From Diplocarpon mali (lineage: Eukaryota > Ascomycota > Leotiomycetes > Helotiales > Drepanopezizaceae): a DNA stretch of 64,000 nt. Position 1 is the first letter of the stretch, and every line of letters starts with the position of its first letter. The position numbers were made by a program, and so were the translations under genes. The stretch is taken from assembly GCA_024741835.1 (NCBI GenBank), contig JAENRP010000036.1:107636-171635 (forward strand), written 5' to 3'. The notes beneath the pieces are model-generated. The model was given only the letters and a program-made list of their open reading frames with translations, did no database searches and was not told where the DNA came from. Shown piece by piece: positions 42,961 to 54,900 of this stretch.

Positions 42961-44460
42961 CTCTCCTGCGTGATTTACTGTGGGGGTATGGTTGCTAGAC
43001 AAGCGGTTGGGTTTCCAGTGGCCGATGTTGATAATCGCGTGATAGCTAGCTGGTCTCTAGCCTCTCTCAGTCAAGTCTTCGTTGTCTGGATTTAATTCCA
43101 TGGCTTGTATGAATTGAAATCCTATACACTCCAACTTCCAAATCCAGGGTGACAGACTCGGTACACTTTCTGCATCCCCGCCGTGGTCTGGGGCTCCTGC
43201 AGCAGACTTTCTAAGACTCAGAAAGTCCATCAATCTTGGTCACTCTCAACACCACTCCCTGATCAAGAAATGATTCAGCAAAAGACGTCTATACGTTGTT
43301 AGAATTCTACCTCTATTTATGTACACACTTTTGTACGCTCTCGCTATTTCTCTATCTGACAAGAAATTCAAAAACTTGGTTACGAACGCGTAGGCATGTA
43401 ATATTAAAAGCTATAGTTTAGATGTCAATATAAAGCATTCCCCGGAACACCGCCTACCACGTGACAGCAACACCCCCCGCTTCTCGGATACAAATCACAA
43501 CCTCTCGCTCTTCTTCCACATCTCATCACTCCCTACAACACACATTGGCGATCTACGCCTCGGAAGCAGCAGAGATCATATCAAACCCACGGCCGTACAC
43601 ATCCGTGTTGACATGGAGCAGGCGTCTCTGTCTGAGAGACAGAAAAAGTCCACGATCCGCGCTGCTCGGCTGGAGCCATCTCGTTGATCACCGCTGCGTG
43701 TTGCCATCCGGCCCCTGTTGGGTGCACGTTCGGGTCTGATGAGCGGTACTCTTTATACGACGACGATCCAGCCACTTCCCCTTCCTCGTTGGAAAATGAG
43801 CCTCGTAGAATCTCATTTTGGCCTTGCACCGCTGCAGTGACAGAGTAATCCCCCCCTTCCCTCTACTCATACTCATGCTCACTCTACTCCCGCGCCATTT
43901 TATCCGTAGAGCCCGTGGCGACAGCATCCTCGGTTTCGGGGCTATTCGCATCTCTGCTCTGGGGCGAGACTGCGGAGCCAACGCGGTCTGCAGGTGCTCG
44001 GCATCGTCCCTGCGGTCCTTCGGGGTATGGAGCGACGCGCGCTGAGAGGGAGGGGAGAGCGCGTGAGCTGCTCCGTTTCGAGCTCATGCCGAGATCCTCC
44101 TGGTCTCGCGGGACGGCTGTTTGGTTGGAGAGTGCAGGTTTGATTGGTCTTGAATGCCGTGCGTTTGGGACGGTTGTGGATGATGTGAACCTGTCTGGTG
44201 TCAGCGGGGCGTGGGAGATGCAGAGCCGTGATGATATGTAACTGGGACTGATGCGTACGCATCTTCTCTTGTACCAAGAATCTGGAGAACATCTCGCGCG
44301 CATTGCCACTCAGTAAAATGAATACGGCCAAGAAAAATCTAATATTTCGGGGGATTTCCAAGAAAAACAGACAACGCCTATCAGAACATACGATACAAGA
44401 ACATCAGGCTCCCCATACGCCGTACGCTAGGATTTCACCAGGATACTTGTACAAACAACT
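42961..44460. other. No supported gene
   Basis: AT-rich to ~43.45 kb, then mixed. A + frame at 43915-44241 and - frames opposite it overlap without motifs; these look like shadows. Confidence 0.4.
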
Positions 44461-46984
44461 CTATCTACTGCCGCCCTCCTTGCCAGCCGTGTCATCACCA
44501 CCCTCCTTGTCCGCACCCCCGTCCTCACCACCCACCAAGCCCCCAAACCAGCTCTTCATCTTATCAAGCCGACCCGCGAACCAGGTCCAGAAATCCAGGT
44601 CCTCCTGCGTCGCACTGCTCTCATCGGGTACCACCGGTCGCTCGGGGAAAGGTAGCGCCGGGGGGTCAACGCCCACGAGGGCAGGAGATAGTTCTTCCGG
44701 ATCGGCGGCGGAACTGGCCTCGATAGGGGAGATGGAGAGGATTGCGTCTGGACCAGGTTCGGACACCGGGGAAGGGGACGGAGACGGGGACGGAGACGGA
44801 GACGGAGACGGAGACAGAGAAGGAGGAGACGGAGACGAGGTCTCTGAGATGGGAGGGGCCGTACTTGAGGGCCCTGCGGCTTTGGTGGGAGACACGGTCA
44901 TGAGCGAGGGGTCGGGGTCGCTGGGTTCCCCGGGTTGCGTTGCCGGAGTGTGAGTACCGACTGGCTTCAACGGGAGGCGCAGGGTGCCGTTGTTGGGCTT
45001 GGGGTCGATGTTCAGAGAGTCGCAGATGATGTTGTAGACCTCGATGTTTTCTAGATATCTCGTGTCAGCGACAGGTCCGATAGTAGGGGGTTTTGAGCTT
45101 ACGGAAGGGCTCGACGCGGCTATTGGGGGCATGAGGGAATGCTGGTCCTCTTGCGATGAAGACGGCTCGCATCAAGGGATGCTCGTGATCGTAGCCGTGA
45201 AGACCGCGGGGATGGTATACAAGACCCTTTTCATTGCCTTCGGCAATGTCAAACTCCGTCTTGGTAACGATCGCCCAGCCGGTCTTGGGTACGATCCACA
45301 AGGGAGCAATACGTTCGTTCTTCGAAAAGTGGTATCTTTCAGGCATGTTCTGATCCCGGAGGTATACATCAAAACCGGGCTGTTTCTTCGCTTGTTCGTC
45401 AAGTGTGTTGTAGAGTGACTGGAGATCAGCGGGCTTCTTGGGCCGGAGGCCGTATAGAGGCCACCCGTCGATGTGCTCTACGAGGCTGGTATCGATGAGG
45501 CTTTCGAGTTGAATCAGACGTGTGATGTCGGTGGTTGCCATGCCGTGGTCCGAGACTACGACAACGTTGACTATGTTGGTCAAATTCCTGGCTTCGAGCC
45601 CGGTAAACAACTGATCCAGCATGGAGTCGACACCTTTGATCGTTACGTTAATCTCCGTGCTGTTGGGCCCGTAACGATGTCCATCCGCGTCAACATTCGG
45701 AACGTACGCGGCAATCAGCTGAGGTCTCATGTCAGCGACCTCCGCCATCTCGTTTTCTTGTCCTGGTTTATCCAGTAGGTCCAGTATTCGCGAGACTTTA
45801 TTCTCCAGCGGCTCTCCGCTGTTGTACTTGTCCAGGAACGCCGGTACTACTTCCATGATCCCAGCTTCACTCCCAGGCCACATATGAATGGCAGTCCTGA
45901 TCCCCTGGTTCTCGGCCGTCACCCATAGGGGTTCCCCACCCCACCATTTCGGCTGCAGAGCAGTTGAGTTTGTATAATAGAACTCCTCCTTCAAATCCGC
46001 ATCCCAGAAGGTATTTCCTACCACCCCATGCGACTCAGGATAGAGCCCCGTAACCAGAGTGTAATGGTTCGGAAACGTGACCGAAGGGAAGCTTGGCTTC
46101 ATATACGCCGGCGACACCCCCTCTGCAACAAAGGCATTGAGCCTCGGCGTGATCCCCCTGCGCAGGAAGTCGGCGCGGAAGCCATCCAGACTCACCAGTA
46201 CCGTTGTAGGCGCGAACAGTGCCGTGCCATTGCTGACCATCTTCTGCACCGGCAGAGCCCCTTTGCGACCTAGCGACAGCTTCCATGCGCCGAGCACCAG
46301 GATCGAGAAACTAACTGCAATCAACAGATGAATGAAGCACCATCTGCGCCAGCTACTTCTCCTCTTCACCTTGTCATCGTGTAGTCCCTCCAATCCTCGT
46401 CGGTCGAGTTCATCACTCCCCTCGGTATCGCTGCTGTCACCCGTACTGCTCCCCTCTTTCAAGCCCCCCTCCTCCATCTCGCACATCAACTGTCCGTCCT
46501 CGCCATGGGCCGCATCCCCCAACAAGCGTTCCTTCTTTCTGATCCTCCTCTCGCTCCTCGCCCTTCTCTTCTCCCCTTTCCCTTTCCCTTTCCCTTTGCC
46601 TTTCTCTTTCTCTTTACTTTCCGTTTTGACTCGGCCCTTCTCCCCCATGTCCAGCGGATTCTCGATCTCCCCAGTTGGCAGCTCGGCATAACTCTTCCCA
46701 AACAGCTTCTTCAGCGGATTTCTCATCGTCGCCGCGATCGAGCTCCCCCTCCTATCCCGCCGTCGGCTCTCCTCGAGCAATCTATCGCGCTCTTCTTCTT
46801 CGATCAGGAGACTCCGGTCGTGCGCACGCACGTCAGCGCTGCTTCGCGCGCCCATCAGCACCTCGTCGTCGGCGCTGTCAGTATCTTGGTCGCTGCGTGC
46901 GCTGTGCAGACTCGATGCGTCGTCGTCGTAGGCGGACGGCGCGAGGAGAGACTCGCCGCGGGTTGGAGGCGCTGGCGGTGCCAT
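44461..46984 (-). CDS. Type II membrane nucleotide pyrophosphatase/phosphodiesterase (NPP family)
   Basis: Two exons, 46984-45103 and 45050-44461, encode 823 residues. The N-terminal ~215 residues are a charged, Lys/Glu/Arg-rich cytosolic region (repeats of KGKGKGKG), followed by a signal-anchor helix WCFIHLLIAVSFSILVLGAW. The extracellular/lumenal NPP domain starts TTVLVSLDGFRADFL, with the catalytic threonine in PSFPSVTFPNHYTLVTGLYPE and metal-binding motifs VPNVDADGHRYGP and VVVVSDHGM, and HGYDHEHPLMRAVF. Splicing gives RVEPFQNIEVYNIICDSL, the conserved end of the fold. Yeast Npp1/Npp2 relatives hydrolyse extracellular nucleotides. The tail contains a hexanucleotide-encoded Ser-Pro repeat and ends in a small conserved-looking WTWFAGRLDKMKSWFGGLVG. 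Intron is 52 nt, donor GTAAGC. Confidence 0.93.
44768..44842. repeat. Hexanucleotide minisatellite in coding sequence
   Basis: GGAGAC/GGGGAC units repeat about nine to ten times within exon 2 of the phosphodiesterase gene and encode a (Ser-Pro)n run. Length variation would be in frame. Confidence 0.85.
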
Positions 46985-47729
46985 TGTTCATTGAAATTTT
47001 GCTTCGATCACATTGGTGAGGTGCGAGATCTGAGAGGATGGAGTGGCTTCGACGTTGGACCCTACTCGCTAAGGTTCAGCCAGATTGGACGGAGCGCCCT
47101 AGTGAGAGAAAGGCGATTTGATTGGCTCAATGCGTTTTCGTTAGACTAATACCCGTTTGTCTCTTAAGTCTTTTTTCTTATACTGTGTACAAATGACTTA
47201 TTCGGTGTAACAGCTTGAGGAATGCTGCAAGTTTACATAATATTGATTCGGTTCTTACAGTGATGGTAGGAAGGGATTCGAGTAATTCGATACTATAATT
47301 TGATTCACATTGTGACTTGGCGGCTCGATGCTAACACGAAATCCGGAGAACAGGAGCACCGGAGCTTGATTGATGGCAAGAGTTACTTCTCTACTATTTT
47401 TCAGAATAAGAATAGAAAGCATATTTGGGCCTGAATTTCTGTGCATAAGCTGGGCTGGGCCAGCGAAGAAGTATGAGGGCATAGAAACGTGAAATCTTTC
47501 GCAAGACACCCCATCAACGTGAGAAAGAAATTAGTAAGACATAAATTCTTGTTTTCCCTTTTGCATAACCGAGAAATGATACATGAGCTAGCTGATAGCC
47601 TTCCAGGATGTGCTGAAAATGAGTGGCAAGATCTGCAATACATAATTGACAAGATGAAACGGTTGTGGCTATTTTTAGTAAGACTATTTAACCTAGGTAA
47701 TACTTCCACCAACTAATTGCAATGGTTTG
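46985..47729. other. No supported gene
   Basis: Promoter side of the phosphodiesterase gene, becoming AT-rich after ~47.15 kb. Confidence 0.4.
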
Positions 47730-49000
47730 CGATTTATATCACTATAGAGACTAATCCGTCGAATTCTCAGTAGGTGTCTAATAAAATGCTTGACATTGAT
47801 GCTGGTTTTCCTGGATCCAGATTTGTCATCCTAAATATCAAGCTCTTTGCTTCGTGGTCAAGGTCAGGATCTATATCCTCAGATTATGGCTTGAAAGCTT
47901 GATTTGGCTCGCCTTCTGCTATAGCCTGCCTCATGCCTTTCACGAGGACTCGTGCTTCATTGTGAATAACAAACTCGACATGTGTATCCGGAAGCTGACC
48001 AAAGGCCAGAAGTAACTTGGACACACTCACTCCATCGGATTATACATCAAGTGTCTGGATATCTGTGTGAAAAATTACGCGCCTGTGGTCATCCAGAGGC
48101 GCTAGTAAGCATGTTCAGCAAGAATAGCTTTGAAAGTCTAAATATCAACTTGAAAGAAGTTCAAAAGTAAAAGTCCCCAAAGATTACCTAGTATAATCTC
48201 CTAGTTGCTGTTCCAGGTTATGCCATAAAACTTCCCCTACCTTTTATTCAGGGTTTGATCTTTTAATTTCAGAGCGCAGTCCACAGTATTACCCGTTCCG
48301 AATTGTACAACCTGCTCTAGCTGGAAATGGTCTTTTCTATCCATATGCCAATCAAGGAAGACATTGATGGGCTCTAGATCTATAGGATAAGTCAGCAGAA
48401 AGCTATAGGCAGCAACAGCTGAGCCTCACAATACAGTAGCACCCCTCAGTATATCAGATTCTTGCTATGGATATCGCTCAGGTTACCTTTCAGAGTTTTC
48501 TCTCTTATCTCTCATCAGAATGGCTGGATAACTGCGTACCTGCAATAGCAAACCACTGTTGTAGTACCCGTGAACAAGTACATAATCTTTTGTGGCTATT
48601 GTTAAATTGAATCCACCGGCGGGGATCATCACCGGACTCGCCTTTAAACTTCCCTCCGAGCTTAAACATTGACCAGAAACAGGCGTGCAAACATAGTTTC
48701 TATCTATGTTGCATCTAGAATACTCCTCTTTCGGTCAATCATGGCTTCGAGGAGATCATGTAGGTTCGTGAACAACAATTCAAGCTGGATATCAAACACT
48801 AGGTTTGTAGAAAGATGCTGGGGTACTTGTTCACATAAATTCGTGCTCGCGACCTGAATGACTTGCAGGTATTAAATAATCTTCACGGCTCTGAAAACAA
48901 GAGTACAGTACAGATTGATAAGGACGTAGCGGAGTCCTTACACATTGCTGGTTAGAGGTAGAGTAGAAACATGAGTAGGTCCCTGGGTACTCAACTATGA
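47730..49000 (-). pseudogene. Decayed fungal protein-kinase-like gene
   Basis: Reading the - strand, successive pieces in shifting frames make up a kinase-like protein: FTNLHDLLEAMIDRKRSILD (near 48760), MFKLGGKFKGESGDDPRRWI (near 48650), GNLSDIHSKNLIY (near 48460, resembling the catalytic-loop region), PINVFLDWHMDRKDHFQLEQ (near 48350), and finally DHEAKSLIFRMTNLDPG near 47840, a typical kinase C-lobe segment. Several internal stops can be explained by single C-to-T changes (e.g. TGG to TGA in DTY*EF). I recall a multicopy filamentous-fungal kinase-like family with these phrases. The gene is clearly non-functional; RIP or drift is the likely cause. Confidence 0.6.
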
Positions 49001-49133
49001 GGCAGGAAAAGCGATTTGAATGCACTCTCACAACATGACTGTGTAGAAAGAAATATGGGTCATCGATGATATTCAGCCTTAGGCAAAAAGCTAGGTCATC
49101 GGCGGGGCATCATACAGACATGCTGAGAAAGTT

Positions 49134-49213
49134 ATGTCACCGCCTTTTCTGCCCATACCAGTAATACACCGGCAGATTTCAATTATTAGGAAAAGGCGGT
49201 GACAAATATTTGC
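49134..49213. repeat. Inverted repeat with 15-base arms
   Basis: TGTCACCGCCTTTTC (from ~49135) pairs with GAAAAGGCGGTGACA (ending ~49205), separated by about 45 bases. It sits in AT-rich DNA downstream of the permease gene. It could be a small inverted-repeat element or a stem in the 3' flank. Confidence 0.7.
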
Positions 49214-49375
49214 CCTGGCACTTACTCCGTAGACATCCATCAGTCGTTATCCTCATGTGAATGCGAACGCATATCCCCTCGAAGAATATCTACCCTCGCA
49301 TCACTTGGAGGAAGCACAATTAAAGATAGGTATAGGTATACTAATACAATCACAGAGCGAAAGGGATTACCAGAT

Positions 49376-51225
49376 CTACTTCGTCGGCAGCATGCCTTCT
49401 CCCTCGAGCTTCTTGCTGGGCATCCTGTGCGTTTCCGCGTCCGATCTCTCGAGGCCTTGTATGATGGCGCCGTCGGGGCAGAGCATTGCGTGCTGCGAGT
49501 GTTAGTCTGCTGGACTTGAAATGGAGAAGAAACAGGACGTGGAGCAAGTACTTACCACGACGTTGATCTTGGGACCTTTGAACCATTTGTGTGCTGATGC
49601 GAACCACCAGATGACTACCAGTATCATTCTAGCCCCGTTAGCTGGGTCTTTCTGAGTCACAATCATAGAGAAGAGTGCCTCACGAGCCGCCATATACAAT
49701 CACAGTCCAGTTCATCAGCTCCGCTGTCAAGTTGTTACCTCTCACTGCGGGGAAACAAAGTATCGGCATCATAACCAGGATAAAAGCACAAGCACAGCAT
49801 CCAATCGGCTTGCTGAGCTTCCCCAGATGCCACGGCCCACGACGGAACCTGTCCCCGACAAAGAAAACCCGGATGAAGATGGGAATCGTGAAAGCGACCA
49901 TGGCGGCGATGGCGCCCACGGAGAAGATGGCGCCGATAGCCACCTCTCCGCCAAAGATCAGCAGCAGGAGGAGGACGCCGATAAACATATTGAACCACAC
50001 GGCGTTGACTGGCGTGTGCGTGTGGAGATTGACCTGCTTGATCCAATCCGAGAAGGGGAAACAGTCGTCGCGCGCGTAGGCGAATGTCACTCTCGAGGCG
50101 GATACCATGCAGCCCTGGCCCATGAAGAAGCCGCAGACAATGGTGATGGCCAGCACAGCCAGCGCGGTGTTTTGCGGCATCACCTGGATGAGGTAGGATG
50201 CCCATGGCTGGCCCAGGTCACTGTCCATCACGGCCGGGATGTCAATCACGGTGTAGGCGACGACGAGCTGCAGCGCCCATCCTGCGATACCCCCGACGCC
50301 GGCGGTCATGACGATTGCCCTGGGCGCGGCGATATTGGCGTTGCTGCATTCTTCCGAGAGATGGAACGCAGCATCGTAGCCCGACATGGTCCAGATGATA
50401 GCGATGAAGGACATCAGTACTGCGACTCCGTCTGGCCAGTCCGTCCCGTTCTGCATGCTCCAGACCTTGCTCGATGGGAAGAACTTGGGCGTGGTGGGGG
50501 TCCCGCTCACCGAGACTGGGATCATGACAATGACGACGAAGAGCGCGATCATGTTCATGGTCGAGCCGTAGGAGTTGAATTTGGCGATCCAACTCGTCGG
50601 CATGCTCGAGATGCAGGCGTGAATGATCATCACGACGACGCTGAGGAGGAAGACCTGGTAGTCTTGCGGCACGTACGAAGGGTGCGCGATGGAAACCGCA
50701 GCGAGGGTCATCGCGCTGAGAGCATAGTCGACTGAAGGCGCACCGGTGATCTGCACCATCCAGTTCGACCAGCCCGTTATCCACGCCGCAAAGGGTCCAT
50801 ATCCAGGGGGGGCAAGCACAGCAGCTGCATAGTACAGTCCACCGCTGCCATCTCGTCAGTGCCAGACTGATCCAGAATCCATTCCATGCGGATCATTCCA
50901 TTCCCAAGCTCAGCTTCATGCTCCGTTCCAAAACGTACCTCGTCGGCATACTCGAGCACAACTCGGCCATCGACATGGCCACACACTGGATGAAGAACCA
51001 ACTGATCAACCAGCCCCAGACCATGCCGCCGCTACCCGCATACCCCATGCCAAAAAGCAGTGTACTGGCGAAGCTGGGCAGCAGCCCCAGCACGGCGAAC
51101 GACACGCAGAACGTCGTCCACAGGGAGAACTCCCGCTTGAACTCCTGCTTGTAGCCCAGCGCCACCAGCGCGGCTTCGTCGGCGCTCAGGCCGGGGCTGC
51201 TTTGGCTGGGTTGGAGGGATGCCAT
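49376..51225 (-). CDS. Amino acid/GABA/choline-type permease (APC superfamily)
   Basis: Four exons (51225-50939, 50844-49684, 49628-49556, 49492-49376) encode 545 residues with ~12 membrane helices. The N-terminus has DEAALVALGYKQEFKREFSL, the standard entry of fungal GABA/choline-type permeases. Splicing gives SMPTSGGLYYAAAVLAPPGY, then GWSNWMVQITGAPSVDYALS, IWTMSGYDAAFHLSEECSNA (helix 6 motif), GFFMGQGCMVSASRVTFAYA and WFASAHKWFKGPKINV. The family (UGA4/HNM1-like) moves amino acids, GABA, choline or polyamines across the plasma or vacuolar membrane; substrate not assignable by eye. Introns are canonical (donors GTACGT, GTGAGG, GTAAGT). The short tail after the last intron is hydrophilic. 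ATG at 51225 is chosen; an upstream in-frame extension begins with a non-ATG codon. Confidence 0.92.
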
Positions 51226-51900
51226 GTTTTCGTTTGCAGGCGCCACTGGCAATCAGATGGAGTTAAGTCCAGGATCCCAAGACTGTAGCATATCGCATGG
51301 AGCCGGCGATGCGCTTCTTATAGCCCACCCACCGGCTGGAGAAGTGACTGCGACGCTGACGGTTTATCTTTATCTACCTGGTCTGATCTGGTCGTCAGAT
51401 CATCTACGCTCTATTCCGGATAAAGCGTGCCTTATCTTCTTTCTCCTGGCAGCCACTTCCCTGCATCGACGACTATGTACTCCCATGCAACCGCATCAGC
51501 GGCAGCTTCTACCTCTCGCTTATTGCGATCAGGCATGTTTAGCCCGACCTGGAGCTTGTTTCCGAAGGTGTCCAAAATTCGGGTAGTGCTTATGTTTTAG
51601 GATGCTGCTTTTTCCAGATTTGTCCGTCTAGTGCTAGTCAACTGGTCTCATTTGATACTTCTAGCCCACGACATTTGAGATCCGTTGAGCATGGCATTAG
51701 CAACCCCAAGCACACCTAATCCTCTTCCGGACTTGAGATTAGGCAAAAGTATTGATTTGGGCCTGCGCTTCAACAATTGAGTCTCATGGCCTGGTCTCTG
51801 CCCCAGCCCCAAGTTGCGTTGCTTATTTCTTCCTTCACATAACAAACGGCTTGAAATGACAGGCAGCCAATCATGCTACACAACATCTGCTTACCCAACA
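51226..51900. promoter_or_regulatory. Upstream region of the permease gene
   Basis: No gene. GATA-type cores are present, e.g. TTTATCTTTATCTACC near 51360 and GGATAAAGCGTGCCTTATC near 51417, which could be sites for nitrogen-regulatory GATA factors known to control permeases; function is inferred only. Confidence 0.3.
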
Positions 51901-54900
51901 TCAGTCCCTGTCCCTGCCCTGTTCCGTGCGTATGATCTTCCTGTTGCGCCTTTCGAAATCTGGCAAATAGAAGTATGATGGATAGTACATCCTTGCCATG
52001 AGGATTTCGCTGGTGCCCATTCAGATAAGGACTTGGTCAGCTGATCCTTGGACTGGGATTCCCCTTATCAAGTTGCTCCTATTGTTGGCAAAGGGGAGGA
52101 TTTTAGTATTAATTCTGGGTCCAAATATATGCTGTTTACGTAGGTCTCAGGGCTCTTATCGATGATTATGTAGGTAGCTACGAATATTGTAAAATATGTA
52201 ATAGCCCCGCGAGGGAATGTGGGGATTTCGATTACGTGTCGCCCAAACTGCGTATCCTCCAGCAGATGCCCCAGGAAACTGAATATACGCAATGGCGGGA
52301 TATCCCTGATAATCACTATATATATATATATATGTAATAGGGAAAAAGGAAATCGATCTTGGACGAAAAAGAATTATACCGCAAAGTCACCGCTTGGAAG
52401 TTCTTTAAATTCGTAGCTTTAAAGATCACCAAGGTTGGTGATGAATTTGTAGAACTCACATATTGTCGTGCGTGAAAATAGGGATCTTTCTTAGTGGTGA
52501 GCAAAAGCTTGTAAGTTCTAATCTAGCTATATATCTAAGCTCCTTTTAGAGGATTCTCCTTGGCCACTTCAGGGGCTGATTACAAAAGCCAGTCCTTAGC
52601 GCCTCAGGCTCCTTATGGCGCAACACATATTTATATTGTTTAGTAGTGTTTGCTTTTATTTCTACTTCTTTATCAATTGTAATATAGTTAAGAATGAGAT
52701 CCGGTTTTAAGCAAATAGTGATCTTAGTATGAAATCACTATATAGGAACCTTATATAACTGTAGCTTTGATGATTGCTTAGGTATCAAGTATTGAGAAAC
52801 GACTCACACCTTAACAGTGAATCGTTCATGGCATTTGTTTCTGTTTCACACTTTTTGACTATTGAATCTTTTGTTTGTTTTACTAGGTGGGTTTCAGTAT
52901 TTACAGCGGTAGAGTATTCTTATTACCAAAGAACTTGGACGCATCTCTGGTTATACCAGTGCGATATCAAACACCTCTAACCAAGATGAATATAAAAACG
53001 CCTATCTAAATACCCTTACCTACGTGATGAATCTTACAAACCTGCAGCGGAACTCGGGAAGAGATCTTCACGTGAGGATGGCTGGTGTGCTTTGATTCCT
53101 TGATCCTTTGGAGAAAACAGATGTATAACTGTTTGCTAATAGAGAGTCCACCTGCGTCGTTGCAAAGCAGCGTTCTGATCTGAGCTGAGCAGAATAGTGT
53201 GGGATGGGATGGAAGTTGCAGCTTATATTCTTGGTTATGGACAGAGTGGCTCAGACTTGTATTATTAAAATAAGTGTTGGGTATAATAGGTATACTTATG
53301 AAGAAAGCCAGATTGGTAAGTGACATCAGAGGGTTGCTAGGTACAGAGGCACTTTTTGTAGAGAAGATGACTGCATCCAGGTGTAGAATAGGTTAAAGCA
53401 AGGAAGTAGATCTCTGGTTCTGTATTTAACAGAGTAGCCAGAATTTATCCTGGTTTAGCTTGGAAAAGTCTGCGAATCGCTTTTTCAAAGCCTTTTAGAG
53501 CCCATTTGAAGAGTATCGAAGCAGTAATTTACATAAATCAGGCTTAGAAATGATGCGTATTATTCAGGGACATGCTGTGCCTAACGTATAAGGCTATTTT
53601 GGAGCTTTACTAAACACCTGGGATAACTCTACAGATAGAAAATATCCAGGTTTTATCTTGGCGATGTTAAAGTGTAAGAGAATGCAGTGTCGGAGTTATT
53701 CCTTGCTTGTGTGATTCGATTTGTAGTTGGAGTTTTCAATACAGATAAGTTGATCCTATACAATTTATGCTCTGAATTTGTGATAAGTTTATAGATCTTA
53801 TACCAGGATCACAAAGTATATACCCGGGTCTCTTAGGTCCATACCCGCTTGCTACCCGGTTTATCCGGGTATGTCCTCACTGGCGCCCAAGTCTGCCGTT
53901 GCTGCGAGTGCTTGGCTAGCAGCAGATAACAGGTGATTCTCAGTAGGATCTTTTCTAATCCATGTAATCAAGACGTAAGACAAGAACTTCAGTTTACAGT
54001 ACCTACGATAACGTTTTATATGCCACTTTTCTTATTATGTTTCTCTTCAATTTAGCCTTTCGACCTCTGATTAATGCATCTCCCTACCGCTTGCCACTCT
54101 AGGCTCTCTTATCTTCCCTGCTGTTTGCTACCACCCTACTGTTGTCTCATGGTCGGTGGCTTAATTCTTTCCAATATGTCTTTTATTCTTATGTGAGTTG
54201 GGAGCCGCTTAGAGACTTTCTACAAGTGACATAGGGATAACAAGACCTTTATATGCGAGAATATGTAGAAATGATCACTTCTGCGTGTGGTCTGCTCTTT
54301 GTTGGGTATGCTAAGCCAGATATGCAGGTCTCTTTACAACGAAATCTGTCTCTGTACTTTCTTGCAATATTCCCTTTAACCACCCCCTCATAGACAGATC
54401 AATTGCGCGTATAGAGTGACCTAGTTCAACTTTCATACTGGATCTCCCTGGTGTTCCTCACTAGACACCATACCATGGCTTTCAACATCGTCAAGGGTCA
54501 ATTAATACTTTTCATCACAGCAGGTGCTTGCTCCTCTTTGCACTCGACCCAACTCCCCCCGAAAGCGTCTTCGCTCGACCTCTAATCCTGTGAACTACTC
54601 TCACTCACTGTCTCATTCCCATGTGGTGTAGGCTCACCGTACTCTTCTTCTCCGCCTCCTTCTTACCCTCGTATCGGTGATACACCCCCCATATGCCCTA
54701 TCAACTTACGCAGCGCATGTATATTATATCCCCTACCCTGTTTGCTTCTCACGGTCAGCGTCCTCGGCTAGGACACGAGGCAGATACCTGAGCTCAAATC
54801 TGCGCTTCGGAGTGGTCTCGGCGCGGATCTCCTGTTTTTCAAGTGCTCTTGGGACCTTGTAATGGTGGTGATTGTTGCAGAAGAGGACTATTATATTATG

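Noticed and set aside
49827..50735. 302-codon plus-strand frame opposite the permease
   Set aside because: Asp/His/Glu-rich antisense shadow of a membrane protein gene.
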